From Desulfobacterales bacterium (GTDB lineage Bacteria; Desulfobacterota; Desulfobacteria; Desulfobacterales; UBA2174_A): 17,199 bases of DNA. The notes beneath the pieces are model-generated. The model ran no database searches and was not told where the DNA came from. It saw only the letters and a program-made list of their open reading frames with translations. The position numbers were made by a program, and so were the translations under genes. Shown piece after piece: positions 5,490 through 12,737 of the stretch. The stretch covers positions 1 to 17,199 of the forward strand of contig JALOPD010000055.1 in assembly GCA_025454075.1 (NCBI GenBank). The letters run 5' to 3'. Within the stretch, counting starts at the first letter, position 1, and each line of letters starts with the position of its first letter.

Positions 5490-7411
5490 AGTGCACCTCC
5501 TAAAATCAGGGTCAGCAGGATCCCCCCTCCCAGGTTGACCCAATCGGTCAGCCGGGCCTCCCCGAAGATGGTGTCCAGATAGTAGTTCTTGGCCTCCGCC
5601 TTGAACGAAAGGTTCATCGGCCCGCGGCACATGGAGGGCTCGCCCGTCTGGATGCCGCTCAGGTAAGGCGAGACGATCTTGGAATGGAAGGCCCGCTTAA
5701 GGGCGATGACGGCCGCCGCCAGCCCCAGCAGGGCCACCGCGGAGAGCGGCAGGACGGCGAACGTCCCGTAGGCGTTTTCCAGCCCCCCGCCCTTGAGCGC
5801 GTACGCCGGCAAATAGGGCGAGGTCATCATCGGGACGATCAGCCGCAAGTAAAGCCACGGCGCGAGCACGCTCATCACGCCCGCGCCGACGCACAACGGC
5901 CCCAGCGCCAGCCAGGTCAACACCGGCTGGTGCTCGGGCCGAAACCGCCCGGCGAAGGGGTCGCTCATCAGCGTCCCGGCCCACCGCGCCCAGTAGATGA
6001 CCGTCAGTGCGCTGCCGAGGGCGACCATCACGATGACGTAGATGTTGTTGGCGGCCGCCTCCATGGCCATCCACTTGCTCAGCAGCACGCCGAAGGGCGG
6101 CATGATCATCATGACGACGCCCGCGACCGTGATCAGCGCCGTCAGCGGCATCACCGCGTAGAGTCCGCGCATGTCCTCGATGTCACGGCTGGCGATGTGC
6201 TGTTCGATCGCGCCCACGCTGAGAAAGAGCATGGCCTTGACCACGGCGTGGAAGGCCAGCAGGAGCAGGGCGGCGGTCATGGCCGCGGCGCTGTTCAGGC
6301 CGGTGCAGGCGAAGATCAGCCCCAGGTTGCTGATGGTGGAATAGGCCAGCACCTTTTTGCCGTTGCTCTGGCCCACGGCCAGCGCCGCCCCCGCCAGGAA
6401 GCTGAAAGCGCCGAACACGGCGATGCTGTCGCTGAGCAGGGTGCCGTTGAAACCGGGCGCCAGGCGCAGCGCCAGGTAGACGCCGACCTTGACCATGGTG
6501 CTCGAGTGCAGCAGGGCCGAGACCGGGGTGGGCGCCACCATGGCCCCCAGCAGCCAGCTCTGGAACGGAAACTGGGCCGACTTGACGAAGGCCGCCAGGC
6601 ACAGGAGCGCCAGGCCCAGCAGATAGATGTCGGAGCCCGTCAGCCAGGGGGCCACCAGGATCTTCTGCAGATCGAGGGTGCCGGTCGACCGGAAGGCGGC
6701 GATCATCCCCAGGGCGAAGGCCGACCCGCCGACGCTGTTCATCCACAGCGCCCGCAAGGCGTTCTGGGTCGCGATGGAGGTGCGGTCGTGGCCGATCAGC
6801 AGGAAGGAGCAAAGGGTGGTGACCTCGAAGAAAAAGTAGATGAAGGTCAAGTCGTTGAAAAGCACCAGCCCGTTCATCCCCCCCAGGAACAGCAGCATCA
6901 CGAAAAAGAAGCGCGGCTGGCGCGACTTAACGATATGGTAGTGATGCTCGTGGTTCTCCATGTAGGGGATGGCCTGATAGCAGATGATGGAGCCCACGAT
7001 GGAGATGATCAGCACCATCATGAGCGCGAGATGGTCGCAGAACACCCGTTCGACGGGCAGCGGCCCCTTCAGCATGAAAACTTCCAGATAGCCCGTCAGC
7101 AGGAGCTGCAGGACCGCTAGGGCGGCGATCACGAGGTGTTTGTGCTTGATGCCGTAATAGAGGATGATCAGGAGCAGGACGACATCCGCCGCCTGAATGA
7201 GCGTGTGCAGATTCAACCCGAGGAAGGAGGCGGCCGGCAGTCGAAACGGCACCAGCGGAATCAGCCAGAGGGCGCTCGCGATGAGGACGGCGCCCGTGGC
7301 CAATACGATGACCGACCGGACGGTTCGACCGGCTCCCAGGACGGCGCACAGGATGGCGCCGCCGAAGGGGGCCAGAACCAGAACGGCGATAAGCCCTGCT
7401 CGGATGTCCAT
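5486..7411 (-). CDS. echA: Ech hydrogenase antiporter-like membrane subunit EchA (NuoL/MrpD family)
   Basis: A 641-residue polytopic membrane protein of the proton/sodium antiporter family, expected to translocate ions when driven by the hydrogenase module. Key charged residues sit where the family has them: E196 in FFFEVTTLCSFLLIGHD (TM5 Glu), K277 in FVKSAQFPFQSWL (TM7 Lys), H302 and K308 in LLHSSTMVKVG (TM8), H388/K392 in FHAVVKAMLF and K446 in LLSKW. All candidate proton-path residues are therefore intact. The ATG at 7411 has a GGAAAGGG site; a longer frame upstream would only translate a palindromic repeat. It is the first gene of a tightly packed A-B-C-D unit, and echA and echB overlap. 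No convincing promoter could be read in the 120 bases upstream. Confidence 0.92.
   Translation of the reverse strand: MDIRAGLIAVLVLAPFGGAILCAVLGAGRTVRSVIVLATGAVLIASALWLIPLVPFRLPAASFLGLNLHTLIQAADVVLLLIILYYGIKHKHLVIAALAVLQLLLTGYLEVFMLKGPLPVERVFCDHLALMMVLIISIVGSIICYQAIPYMENHEHHYHIVKSRQPRFFFVMLLFLGGMNGLVLFNDLTFIYFFFEVTTLCSFLLIGHDRTSIATQNALRALWMNSVGGSAFALGMIAAFRSTGTLDLQKILVAPWLTGSDIYLLGLALLCLAAFVKSAQFPFQSWLLGAMVAPTPVSALLHSSTMVKVGVYLALRLAPGFNGTLLSDSIAVFGAFSFLAGAALAVGQSNGKKVLAYSTISNLGLIFACTGLNSAAAMTAALLLLAFHAVVKAMLFLSVGAIEQHIASRDIEDMRGLYAVMPLTALITVAGVVMMIMPPFGVLLSKWMAMEAAANNIYVIVMVALGSALTVIYWARWAGTLMSDPFAGRFRPEHQPVLTWLALGPLCVGAGVMSVLAPWLYLRLIVPMMTSPYLPAYALKGGGLENAYGTFAVLPLSAVALLGLAAAVIALKRAFHSKIVSPYLSGIQTGEPSMCRGPMNLSFKAEAKNYYLDTIFGEARLTDWVNLGGGILLTLILGGAL
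5495..5501 (-). promoter_or_regulatory. Ribosome binding site deciding the echB GTG start
   Basis: AGGAGGT on the minus strand, five bases before the GTG at 5489. It lies inside the end of the echA coding region, so echB initiation is embedded in echA translation. Confidence 0.85.
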
Positions 7412-7895
7412 GGCGCAAGACCCTTTCCAGTTCGAATAAGCCCGAAGGACGTTTTGCGAGCTCTGCCGGTTGAACCCCGATGCTGACGGCTGCAACGAGT
7501 TCGCGCCCGCTTTTATTAATCGTCTCGAAATAGTACCGTCATGCCGGACTTGATCCGGCATCCAGAACGAGTTGAATCCACTGGATTCCGGCTAAAAGCA
7601 TGCCGGAATGACAACGTAAAGACAATTAATGAGACCGTTAATAACCGGCGGCGCCGGGCACGGGTAAGGATGAAGCATCAGACGGAGACAGATGATCGTG
7701 CATGATCTTGAGCAAGAGCCATGCCACAAAGTGATGCCGGATTTAAAACCAGCGGCGCGAAATCATTGGATATACCGGGCGGGTCGAGAGGATTTGACTT
7801 GGGCCTCCGGCGTCTGTGTCAGTATTTTTTCCAGGATGCAAAATTCACCAACACCGATCCGGCGGCTGGCTGAACGCTTCCATCCGGGCTGAGCG
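7412..7895. other. Spacer upstream of the ech operon, containing a nested palindromic element
   Basis: About 480 bases with no supported gene. The right part (7631-7895) shows nothing I can name; a 66-codon + strand frame there has no domain and no good ribosome site. The left part (7412-7514) should hold the ech promoter, but no clear -35/-10 pair is visible. The middle is occupied by the repeat described separately. Confidence 0.5.
7515..7630. repeat. Nested palindromic element A (~116 bp)
   Basis: The core runs from GTCATGCCGG (7538-7547) to CCGGAATGAC (7603-7612) and contains two sub-hairpins built on CCGG. Around it lie outer arms ATTAATCGTCT (7515-7525) and AGACAATTAAT (7620-7630), inverted with 10 of 11 positions matching. 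The core is the well-known 'GTCATTCCGGCG...GAATCCAG' type of proteobacterial intergenic repeat. A second copy with different outer arms lies at 13902-14018. Confidence 0.65.
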
Positions 7896-8474
7896 TCAGT
7901 AGTTGAAGAGCTCCAGAAGTTCGACCGCCTCCTTCTGGCGCGTCCGGCTGAGCGGGAAGCGCGGCTCCGGCGGCTCCTCGTCCAGGTCTTTTTGCAGCTC
8001 CGCGTTGACCCGGTTGGCGATGGGCAGGTGGTAGAAGGAGAGCTTCAGGGCCCCCGAGGCGCCGTAGTGCTTCATTTTGATCCGGGTGTCGCCGGTTTTC
8101 CACGAATAGGTGGTCAGGCCGCCCTTGGACTCCATGCTGATCTTGGGCACGCCGAGGGTCTGCTGGATCCGGCTCTTGATGGCGCCGTAAGTGTCGATCG
8201 CCTCGAGAGCGGCATACGCCGCAAAGAATTTTTCGTCGTAAAAGCCATAGACCAGATCGGACAGCTGGGTGCCGAATACCGTGTAGGCCTGCTTCGGGTT
8301 GACATAATAGGCGATCTTGCCGCTGCCGCCCACGTTCGCATACCCCGGGAACTCCGAAAGCGGCGCCCCCCACGGCTTGTTCAGGAACTCTTTGTCGAAA
8401 TCGGCCGCCGGCAGAGCGCCGCAGCACAGCGCGGAAAGCGTCAAGGCCAGGATGACATGTGCCGCGGTTTTCAT
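7896..8474 (-). CDS. Secreted/periplasmic protein of unknown function
   Basis: A 192-residue protein that I cannot assign to a named family. The N-terminus (MKTAAHVILALTLSALCCGALPA) is a typical Sec signal peptide with cleavage expected near residues 22-24. There is no proper lipobox despite the two cysteines. The mature part is globular, rich in aromatic residues, with segments such as PWGAPLSEFPGY, LSDLVYGFYDEKFFAAY and TTYSWKTGDTRIKM. It resembles short unnamed exported proteins from other anaerobes, and the 'YGFY..KFF' segment is the most distinctive part. A strong GGAAGGAGGA site six bases before ATG 8474 supports the start. It lies 149 bases downstream of the dehydrogenase gene on the same strand, so co-transcription is possible but not shown. 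Confidence 0.82.
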   Translation of the reverse strand: MKTAAHVILALTLSALCCGALPAADFDKEFLNKPWGAPLSEFPGYANVGGSGKIAYYVNPKQAYTVFGTQLSDLVYGFYDEKFFAAYAALEAIDTYGAIKSRIQQTLGVPKISMESKGGLTTYSWKTGDTRIKMKHYGASGALKLSFYHLPIANRVNAELQKDLDEEPPEPRFPLSRTRQKEAVELLELFNY

Positions 8475-8623
8475 ACGCAGTCCTCCTTCCAGAGCAACGG
8501 CTCAGGTCTCAAGGGTTCGCCGGAGTGCCGAGGCAATATCCCTCCGGCAATCGATGTGGCCGGTTCCGGCATCCCACGCACCGGCGCAGCGGGGTGCCGC
8601 AACCGACTGCCGGACGGAAAGCG

Positions 8624-9553
8624 TCAGTACCCCCGCCGGATGTCGACGGCGTGCAGCGGGGGCCGGCCCGCGCGCACGCGCCGGTAGTTTTCGACGATCT
8701 GCGGGGCCACGGCCTTGGGATACGTCAGGCTGGCGACGTGCGGGGTGACGGTCACCCGCGGGTGGCCCCAGAACGGGTGCGTCTCGGGCAGGGGCTCCTT
8801 CCGAAATACGTCCAGGCAGGCGCCGGAGAGGTGACCGCTTTCGATGGCCTCCAGAAGGTCCTCCTCGACCAGGTGCTCCCCGCGCGCGGCATTGACGAGG
8901 TAGGCTCCCTTGGGGAGCGCGGCGAGCGTGCGGCGGTTCAAAATCCCCCGCGTCGCCGGCGTCAGCGGCAGCAGGCAGACCAGGATGTCCGCCTGGGCAA
9001 GAAACAGGTCCAGGTCGGAATCCCCGGCAAAGCTGCGGGCCCCCTCCACCTGTTTGGCGGTGCGGCTCCAGCCGGCGACCGCAAACCCCGCCGCCCGGAG
9101 TTTGAGCGCTGCATCCGCACCGAGATGCCCCAGCCCCATGACCCCCACCCGGACGTCCTGGGGCCGCTTGGGGATGCGCGCCGTCCATTTCTTTTGCGCC
9201 TGGTCCTGGCGGTAGAGATCGAACTGGCGGGTGTGGCTGAGCACCGCCGCCAGGACGTACTCGCTCATGGCCGCGATCATCCCCGGGTCGACCAGGCGCG
9301 TCACGGGCACCCCGGGCGGCAGGTCCGGGTCCCGCAGAATGTGGTCCACGCCGAACCCCAGCGAGCCGATGCATTTTAGGTTTGGATACTTCTTCAGCTC
9401 GCCCGGCGGGTGCTGCCAGCACAGCGCGAAAACCACATCCTCGGCCCGGCCCACCTCGGGCCACACCCGCAGGTCGATGCCGGCGTCCTGGCTGCGGATG
9501 TGCTTGATCCACGAGTCCCCCTTCAACTCGGGGGCCAGGAAAAGCATGGTCAT
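8624..9553 (-). CDS. NAD(P)-dependent 2-hydroxyacid dehydrogenase (GhrA-like glyoxylate/hydroxypyruvate reductase family)
   Basis: A 309-residue enzyme of the D-isomer 2-hydroxyacid dehydrogenase superfamily, which reduces 2-oxo acids such as glyoxylate or hydroxypyruvate. The Rossmann motif is GVMGLGHLG (137-145). The catalytic triad is visible as R224 in NAARGEHLVEE, E253 in FRKEPLPETHPFWG and H272 in TPHVAS. N-terminal segments (SLGFGVDHIL, RLVDPGMIAAMSEYVL) match the GhrA branch better than SerA or LdhA, and length fits E. coli GhrA (~312). The ATG at 9553 has GAAGGG seven bases upstream; an ATG five codons earlier lacks a site. Substrate is inferred only from the family. It lies downstream of the MBL-fold gene by 119 bases. 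Confidence 0.88.
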   Translation of the reverse strand: MTMLFLAPELKGDSWIKHIRSQDAGIDLRVWPEVGRAEDVVFALCWQHPPGELKKYPNLKCIGSLGFGVDHILRDPDLPPGVPVTRLVDPGMIAAMSEYVLAAVLSHTRQFDLYRQDQAQKKWTARIPKRPQDVRVGVMGLGHLGADAALKLRAAGFAVAGWSRTAKQVEGARSFAGDSDLDLFLAQADILVCLLPLTPATRGILNRRTLAALPKGAYLVNAARGEHLVEEDLLEAIESGHLSGACLDVFRKEPLPETHPFWGHPRVTVTPHVASLTYPKAVAPQIVENYRRVRAGRPPLHAVDIRRGY

Positions 9554-9672
9554 CGGAAGGCCCTTCATTTGAGGTTTTCTCGATCCCCGTCTCCGGTGGG
9601 AGGACCGAGAAAAACGTTTAGCATGAAAGGTCCGGGAAGGTAAAGCCGCGGACAAAGGGAAGAATGCGCTTC

Positions 9673-10770
9673 CTACGCACCCACGGTGTCCCCGTGCTTC
9701 CAGTCCACCAGGTGATGCAGCAACCCCGCCTGTTTCATTTCATCCCGCATGTGCCGGGGCGGGAAATGCACGGGCTCGTCGCCGAGCTGGAAGGTGCCCC
9801 AGTGCATGATCATCAAGCGGCGCGCCTTGAGCGCCTGGAAGGCCTGCACCGTCTCGGCGGGGTTGAGGTGGCTTTGGGCCATGAACCAGCGGGGTTCGTA
9901 GGCCCCGACGTTGAAGACCGCGATGTCGATGTCGAACTCCTCGCCGATCTGGTCGAAGCCGTCGAAATAGCCCGTGTCGCCGGAGATGTACACGGTCGGC
10001 CCGGAAGCGGAGCGGACCAGGTAGGAGCCCCACAGCCCGGTGTTGGGCCCGATCACGGGGTTGCGCATGGTCCAGTGGTTGCAGGGCAGGAAGACGATTT
10101 CGCGGTCCCCGTCGCGGTAGCTGTCGTACCAGTCCAGGACGGTCCGGTTGCGCAGCCCCACCGCATCCAGGATGTCGGAGTACCCCGGCGGGCAGATGAC
10201 GTGCGTGCCGACCGGCAGCTGCGCCAGGGAGTCGGTGTCGAGATGGTCATAGTGGCCGTGGGTGATGAGCACGTGGTCCGGCGCGGGCATCGCGGAGGGC
10301 TCGAAGTCGAGGGGGGTGAAGTCGCGCATGAACCAGAAAGGGCTCGCGAACACGGGGTCGAGCAGCATCCGGCAGCCGGCATCCTGCAGCATCAGGCTGG
10401 CGTGTTTGAGATAGGTGATGGACAGGCCGTCCGCGCCGCGGATCGGGTCCCAGTCGACGGACAGCGGCCGCACCGGCTGGCCGGCCAGCTCCTCCGCGAA
10501 TTCGTTCCGGTGGAACAGCTTCCAGGAGAGCACCTTGAGCAGCCGCCCCGAGCGGTCCAGCCCCAGCGGGTTGAGAAAACGGCTCTCGCCGTGGTGTTCC
10601 TTGCGGCGGGCGATCTCGCGCAGGCGCCTGCCGTTGAGCGGCTGGTAGTGCAGCGGCAGCGGCGCCGGGTCCTGGTTCAGGGAGGCCCGCGCCCAGGACG
10701 GCAAGATGCTCGCCGCCAGGGATGCCTTCAGCAGGTTGAAAGACATATTAAGAAATCGGCGCCGGTTCAT
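9673..10770 (-). CDS. Tat-exported metallo-beta-lactamase-fold hydrolase, NAPE-PLD-like
   Basis: A 365-residue zinc hydrolase. The N-terminus MNRRRFLNMSFNLLKASLAA has the twin-arginine RRxFL pattern and a hydrophobic stretch, implying folded export to the periplasm. The di-metal site is complete: THGHYDHLD (H171, H173, D175, H176), H232 in CNHW, D265 in SGDTGY and H323 in MHWGTF. The segments GAYEPRWFM and HWGTF closely match N-acyl-phosphatidylethanolamine phospholipase D (and bacterial RomA-like relatives) rather than UlaG or beta-lactamases. A phosphodiester on a periplasmic lipid is therefore a reasonable but unproven substrate. GAAGGT lies six bases before ATG 10770. It is the first gene of a possible three-gene unit with the dehydrogenase and the secreted protein. 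Confidence 0.88.
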   Translation of the reverse strand: MNRRRFLNMSFNLLKASLAASILPSWARASLNQDPAPLPLHYQPLNGRRLREIARRKEHHGESRFLNPLGLDRSGRLLKVLSWKLFHRNEFAEELAGQPVRPLSVDWDPIRGADGLSITYLKHASLMLQDAGCRMLLDPVFASPFWFMRDFTPLDFEPSAMPAPDHVLITHGHYDHLDTDSLAQLPVGTHVICPPGYSDILDAVGLRNRTVLDWYDSYRDGDREIVFLPCNHWTMRNPVIGPNTGLWGSYLVRSASGPTVYISGDTGYFDGFDQIGEEFDIDIAVFNVGAYEPRWFMAQSHLNPAETVQAFQALKARRLMIMHWGTFQLGDEPVHFPPRHMRDEMKQAGLLHHLVDWKHGDTVGA

Positions 10771-10786
10771 GGCGACACCTTCGATC

Positions 10787-10851
10787 GATGATCGTTCTGT
10801 TCAATCCACGTCAGCGTGTGGGAGCACTGTTGGAACAGAAGGATAATCATC
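10787..10851. repeat. Imperfect long inverted repeat in the leader of the MBL-fold gene
   Basis: TTCTGTTC (10795-10802) and GAACAGAA (10833-10840) are exact inverse copies. They are extended outward by GATGAT (10787-10792) and ATCATC (10846-10851). A small inner hairpin, CCACG-TCAG-CGTG, lies between them. It may be a protein-binding palindrome or a structured 5' leader. Confidence 0.4.
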
Positions 10852-10867
10852 CTGTGCCGGCTGCCAA
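10840..10867 (-). promoter_or_regulatory. Possible sigma70 promoter for the MBL-fold gene
   Basis: On the minus strand TTGGCA (10867-10862) is followed after 16 bases by TATCCT (10845-10840). The start point would fall near 10833, inside the inverted repeat, leaving a leader of about 63 bases. The -10 is weak, so this is tentative. Confidence 0.3.
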
Positions 10868-10870
10868 GTA

Positions 10871-10910
10871 TGAATTCGCCGCACGGCCGTAAGGCGGTGC
10901 GGCGAATTCA
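10871..10910 (-). terminator. Strong hairpin directly after the AMP nucleosidase stop codon
   Basis: TGAATTCGCCGCAC (10871-10884) and GTGCGGCGAATTCA (10897-10910) form a perfect 14-bp stem, extended by GCC/GGC after one mismatch, with a GTAA loop. It abuts the stop codon (10911-10913). No T-run follows on the minus strand, so it is either a Rho-associated or processing/stabilising hairpin rather than a textbook intrinsic terminator. Confidence 0.6.
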
Positions 10911-11696
10911 TCACCATTCGGAGGTAAGCTTGCGGGAGAGCTTGCTCCAGTTCGCGCCCAGCTTCGACACCGCATCGATGCCGATGTCGAGGTGGGTGTC
11001 CATGTAATTGGTGTACACCTCCTCCGACACTTTTTTGTCCTTGATGCCCCGCCGCTGAAGCGGCATGTCCGAGACGAGCATGATGGAGCCGATGGGGACC
11101 TCGTAGCGGTAGGCCACGGTGAAGAGCGTGGCCAGCTCCATTTCGATCGCAAGGATGCGCCGGCGGCGCAGGTATTCCACGAACTCATCGTCGAACTCCC
11201 ACAGCCGGCGGTCGGTGGTGTAGACGATGCCGCAGTGCGGCGTGAAGCCCAGCTTGCGCACCGCGCCGATGCAGTAGAGGTTGACCGCGGAGGCCGGGAT
11301 AGCCGGAAACTCCGGAGGCATGTAGTGGCGGCTGGTGCCCTCGCCGCGGATGGCCGCCGACGGCACCAGGAAATCCCCCCGGTCCAGGATGTCGTCGATG
11401 CCCCCGCACATGCCCAGCATGATCACGGACTTCAGGTTGTCGAGGTAGGCCAGGCAGTTGATCACCAGCGCCGCCTGCGGCGAGCCGATGCCGAAGTCGA
11501 TCATGGTGCAGTTGAGCTCCTTGGCGTTGACGATCCGGAAGTTGCCCTCGGAAAACCGGCCCTTGGTCTTCTCCTGGAACCTCTGGATGTAGCGCCTGAA
11601 GTTGGTGATCAGGATGTGGTCGCAAAACTCCTCGAGCGCGCAGTTGGTGTAGCGCTCCAGGGTCTGCCGGATGTATTCGTGCTCCTTCAGGGACAT
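10911..11696 (-). CDS. amn: AMP nucleosidase, short single-domain form
   Basis: A 261-residue enzyme of the nucleoside phosphorylase-like fold, expected to hydrolyse AMP to adenine and ribose 5-phosphate in the cytoplasm. Visible elements are FGIGSPQAALVINCLAYL (68-85) with LGMCGGI (94-100), the purine/ribose-site strand AIEMELATLF (183-192) and VSD (208-210), whose aspartate is the usual purine-contacting acid. The N-terminal ERYTNCALEEFCDHILITNF resembles short AMP nucleosidases of Bacteroidetes type. The ~480-residue E. coli Amn has an extra regulatory N-domain that is absent here. ATG 11696 with GAGG six bases upstream is chosen; a TTG at 11729 would add 11 residues, touch the preceding gene and lack a good site. 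A purine phosphorylase of related fold is the main alternative. Confidence 0.85.
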   Translation of the reverse strand: MSLKEHEYIRQTLERYTNCALEEFCDHILITNFRRYIQRFQEKTKGRFSEGNFRIVNAKELNCTMIDFGIGSPQAALVINCLAYLDNLKSVIMLGMCGGIDDILDRGDFLVPSAAIRGEGTSRHYMPPEFPAIPASAVNLYCIGAVRKLGFTPHCGIVYTTDRRLWEFDDEFVEYLRRRRILAIEMELATLFTVAYRYEVPIGSIMLVSDMPLQRRGIKDKKVSEEVYTNYMDTHLDIGIDAVSKLGANWSKLSRKLTSEW

Positions 11697-11732
11697 GCGC
11701 GGCCTCACAATCCGAGGGTTGGTGAACAACCA

Positions 11733-12629
11733 CTAGTATGGGTATTTGCGCGCGAGCCGATCCAGCTCGGCCAGGTATTGCTTCTGATAGACGAGCCCGG
11801 TTTGGCTGCGCACATCCTTCACGGTGGCGACGATGAGCGGGCGCAGGTCGATCCCGTCGGGGTTCATCTGCCGGTCGATGGCCCGGTCGACGACCAGAAT
11901 GCAGTAATACGTGGTCAGCAGCCGGGTCCGGGAATCGCGGCGCAGCAGGTAGCTGCGGCCGCCGAAGGTCTCGAGCAGGTAGCTCGCATAGGCATACATC
12001 GTCGGCAGGGACGGCCGGCCCTTCAGTTGGTCCGAGGACCCCGTGTACCAGAGAAAGAACACCCGCATGGCGGGTTCGATGACGTCGTGTTCGTTTTTCA
12101 GGATGTCGGCCGTGGCCAGGACGCGCTTTTTGCCGATCACCCGGTAAAAGTACGAGACGTTCTTCAGCATCTCGTAGAGGGACTCGGTTTCGCCCGCGAC
12201 CCGGGGCGGCTGGGCCGACAGCGCTTCCAAAGCCTGCAGATACTGCTGGTAACAGCCGCCTTCGAGCGCATGGGCCTGCACGTAGTCCCGGCTGTCCAGG
12301 TAGCTGAAAAACGCCTTGACCCGCCGCTCGATCTCCTCGGCGGTCAGCGGCTTCTCCTGCGCCGGCGCCTCGACGGCGGGCGGGCCGAAGACCTCCGCCA
12401 CCTTTTCCTCGGAGGGCTTTTCGCCGCGCGCGGCCTCGAGCTCCTGCTCCAGCTCCGTCAATTTGCGCGTCAGGACCTCCGCCTGCTGCTTCCACTCCCG
12501 GCTCTCCTGTTTCCTGGCGGTGTCGACCCGGCTCTCATGCCAGTCCTTCAGCAGAATCCAGAGGAAAATGCCGATGACGACCAGCACCAGAATCACCATG
12601 ACAGGCAGGTAATTGCGTTCCTTTTTCAT
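11733..12629 (-). CDS. Membrane-anchored coiled-coil protein of unknown function
   Basis: A 298-residue protein without a family that I recognise. Residues 8-27 form one transmembrane helix after a MKKERN start, which favours an N-in, C-out anchor. Residues ~30-70 are charged and heptad-like (REWKQQAEVLTRKLTELEQELEAARGE), a short coiled coil. Then come a Pro/Ala linker and a mostly helical domain of ~200 residues with segments FFSYLDSRDYVQAHALEGG, YFYRVIGKKRVLA and VYQKQYLAELDRLARKYPY. The domain could be an extracytoplasmic protein-interaction module, with no catalytic motif visible. GGAGGAGG lies six bases before ATG 12629. The AMP nucleosidase starts 36 bases after its stop, so the two are probably co-transcribed; any functional link is unknown. 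Confidence 0.85.
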   Translation of the reverse strand: MKKERNYLPVMVILVLVVIGIFLWILLKDWHESRVDTARKQESREWKQQAEVLTRKLTELEQELEAARGEKPSEEKVAEVFGPPAVEAPAQEKPLTAEEIERRVKAFFSYLDSRDYVQAHALEGGCYQQYLQALEALSAQPPRVAGETESLYEMLKNVSYFYRVIGKKRVLATADILKNEHDVIEPAMRVFFLWYTGSSDQLKGRPSLPTMYAYASYLLETFGGRSYLLRRDSRTRLLTTYYCILVVDRAIDRQMNPDGIDLRPLIVATVKDVRSQTGLVYQKQYLAELDRLARKYPY

Positions 12630-12673
12630 GGATCGCCTCCTCCGTATCGGATTTCGTGCTTCGAATAGTCCAT

Positions 12674-12727
12674 CCTCGGCCGGTGCATGGAGCGTGCACG
12701 GGCCTTGATGCGTGAGGCCTGCCGAGG
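12674..12727 (-). ncRNA. Candidate three-helix-junction RNA structure between the transporter gene and the coiled-coil gene
   Basis: CCTCGGC (12674-12680) pairs with GCCGAGG (12721-12727). Enclosed are GTGCA (12683-12687) with TGCAC (12695-12699) and GGCCT (12701-12705) with AGGCC (12715-12719). All 17 pairs are Watson-Crick and only five bases lie unpaired in the junction region. It begins 10 bases after the stop of the transporter gene and ends about 30 bases before the ribosome site of the next gene. No T-run follows, so a plain terminator is unlikely. The role is unknown. Confidence 0.35.
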
Positions 12728-12737
12728 GGAGCGGGTC

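Noticed and set aside
7414..7429. TGG-N12-family match (TGGAAAGGGTCTTGC on the minus strand) resembling a sigma54 -24/-12 promoter before echA
   Set aside because: The spacing fits, but the start point would fall inside the first echA codons and the same bases form the ribosome site, so chance is more likely.
7412..7561. An upstream extension of echA by 50 codons
   Set aside because: The added peptide (MPDQVRHDG...) is translated palindromic repeat, and the ATG at 7411 has its own ribosome site followed directly by a membrane helix.
7692..7892. A 66-codon + strand reading frame upstream of the secreted-protein gene's 3' end
   Set aside because: No recognisable domain, no ribosome site, and mixed codon use; treated as non-coding.
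8569..8600. Hairpin GGCATCCC/GGGGTGCC downstream of the dehydrogenase gene as a terminator
   Set aside because: The stem has a wobble and a 15-base loop, and there is no T-run on the minus strand.
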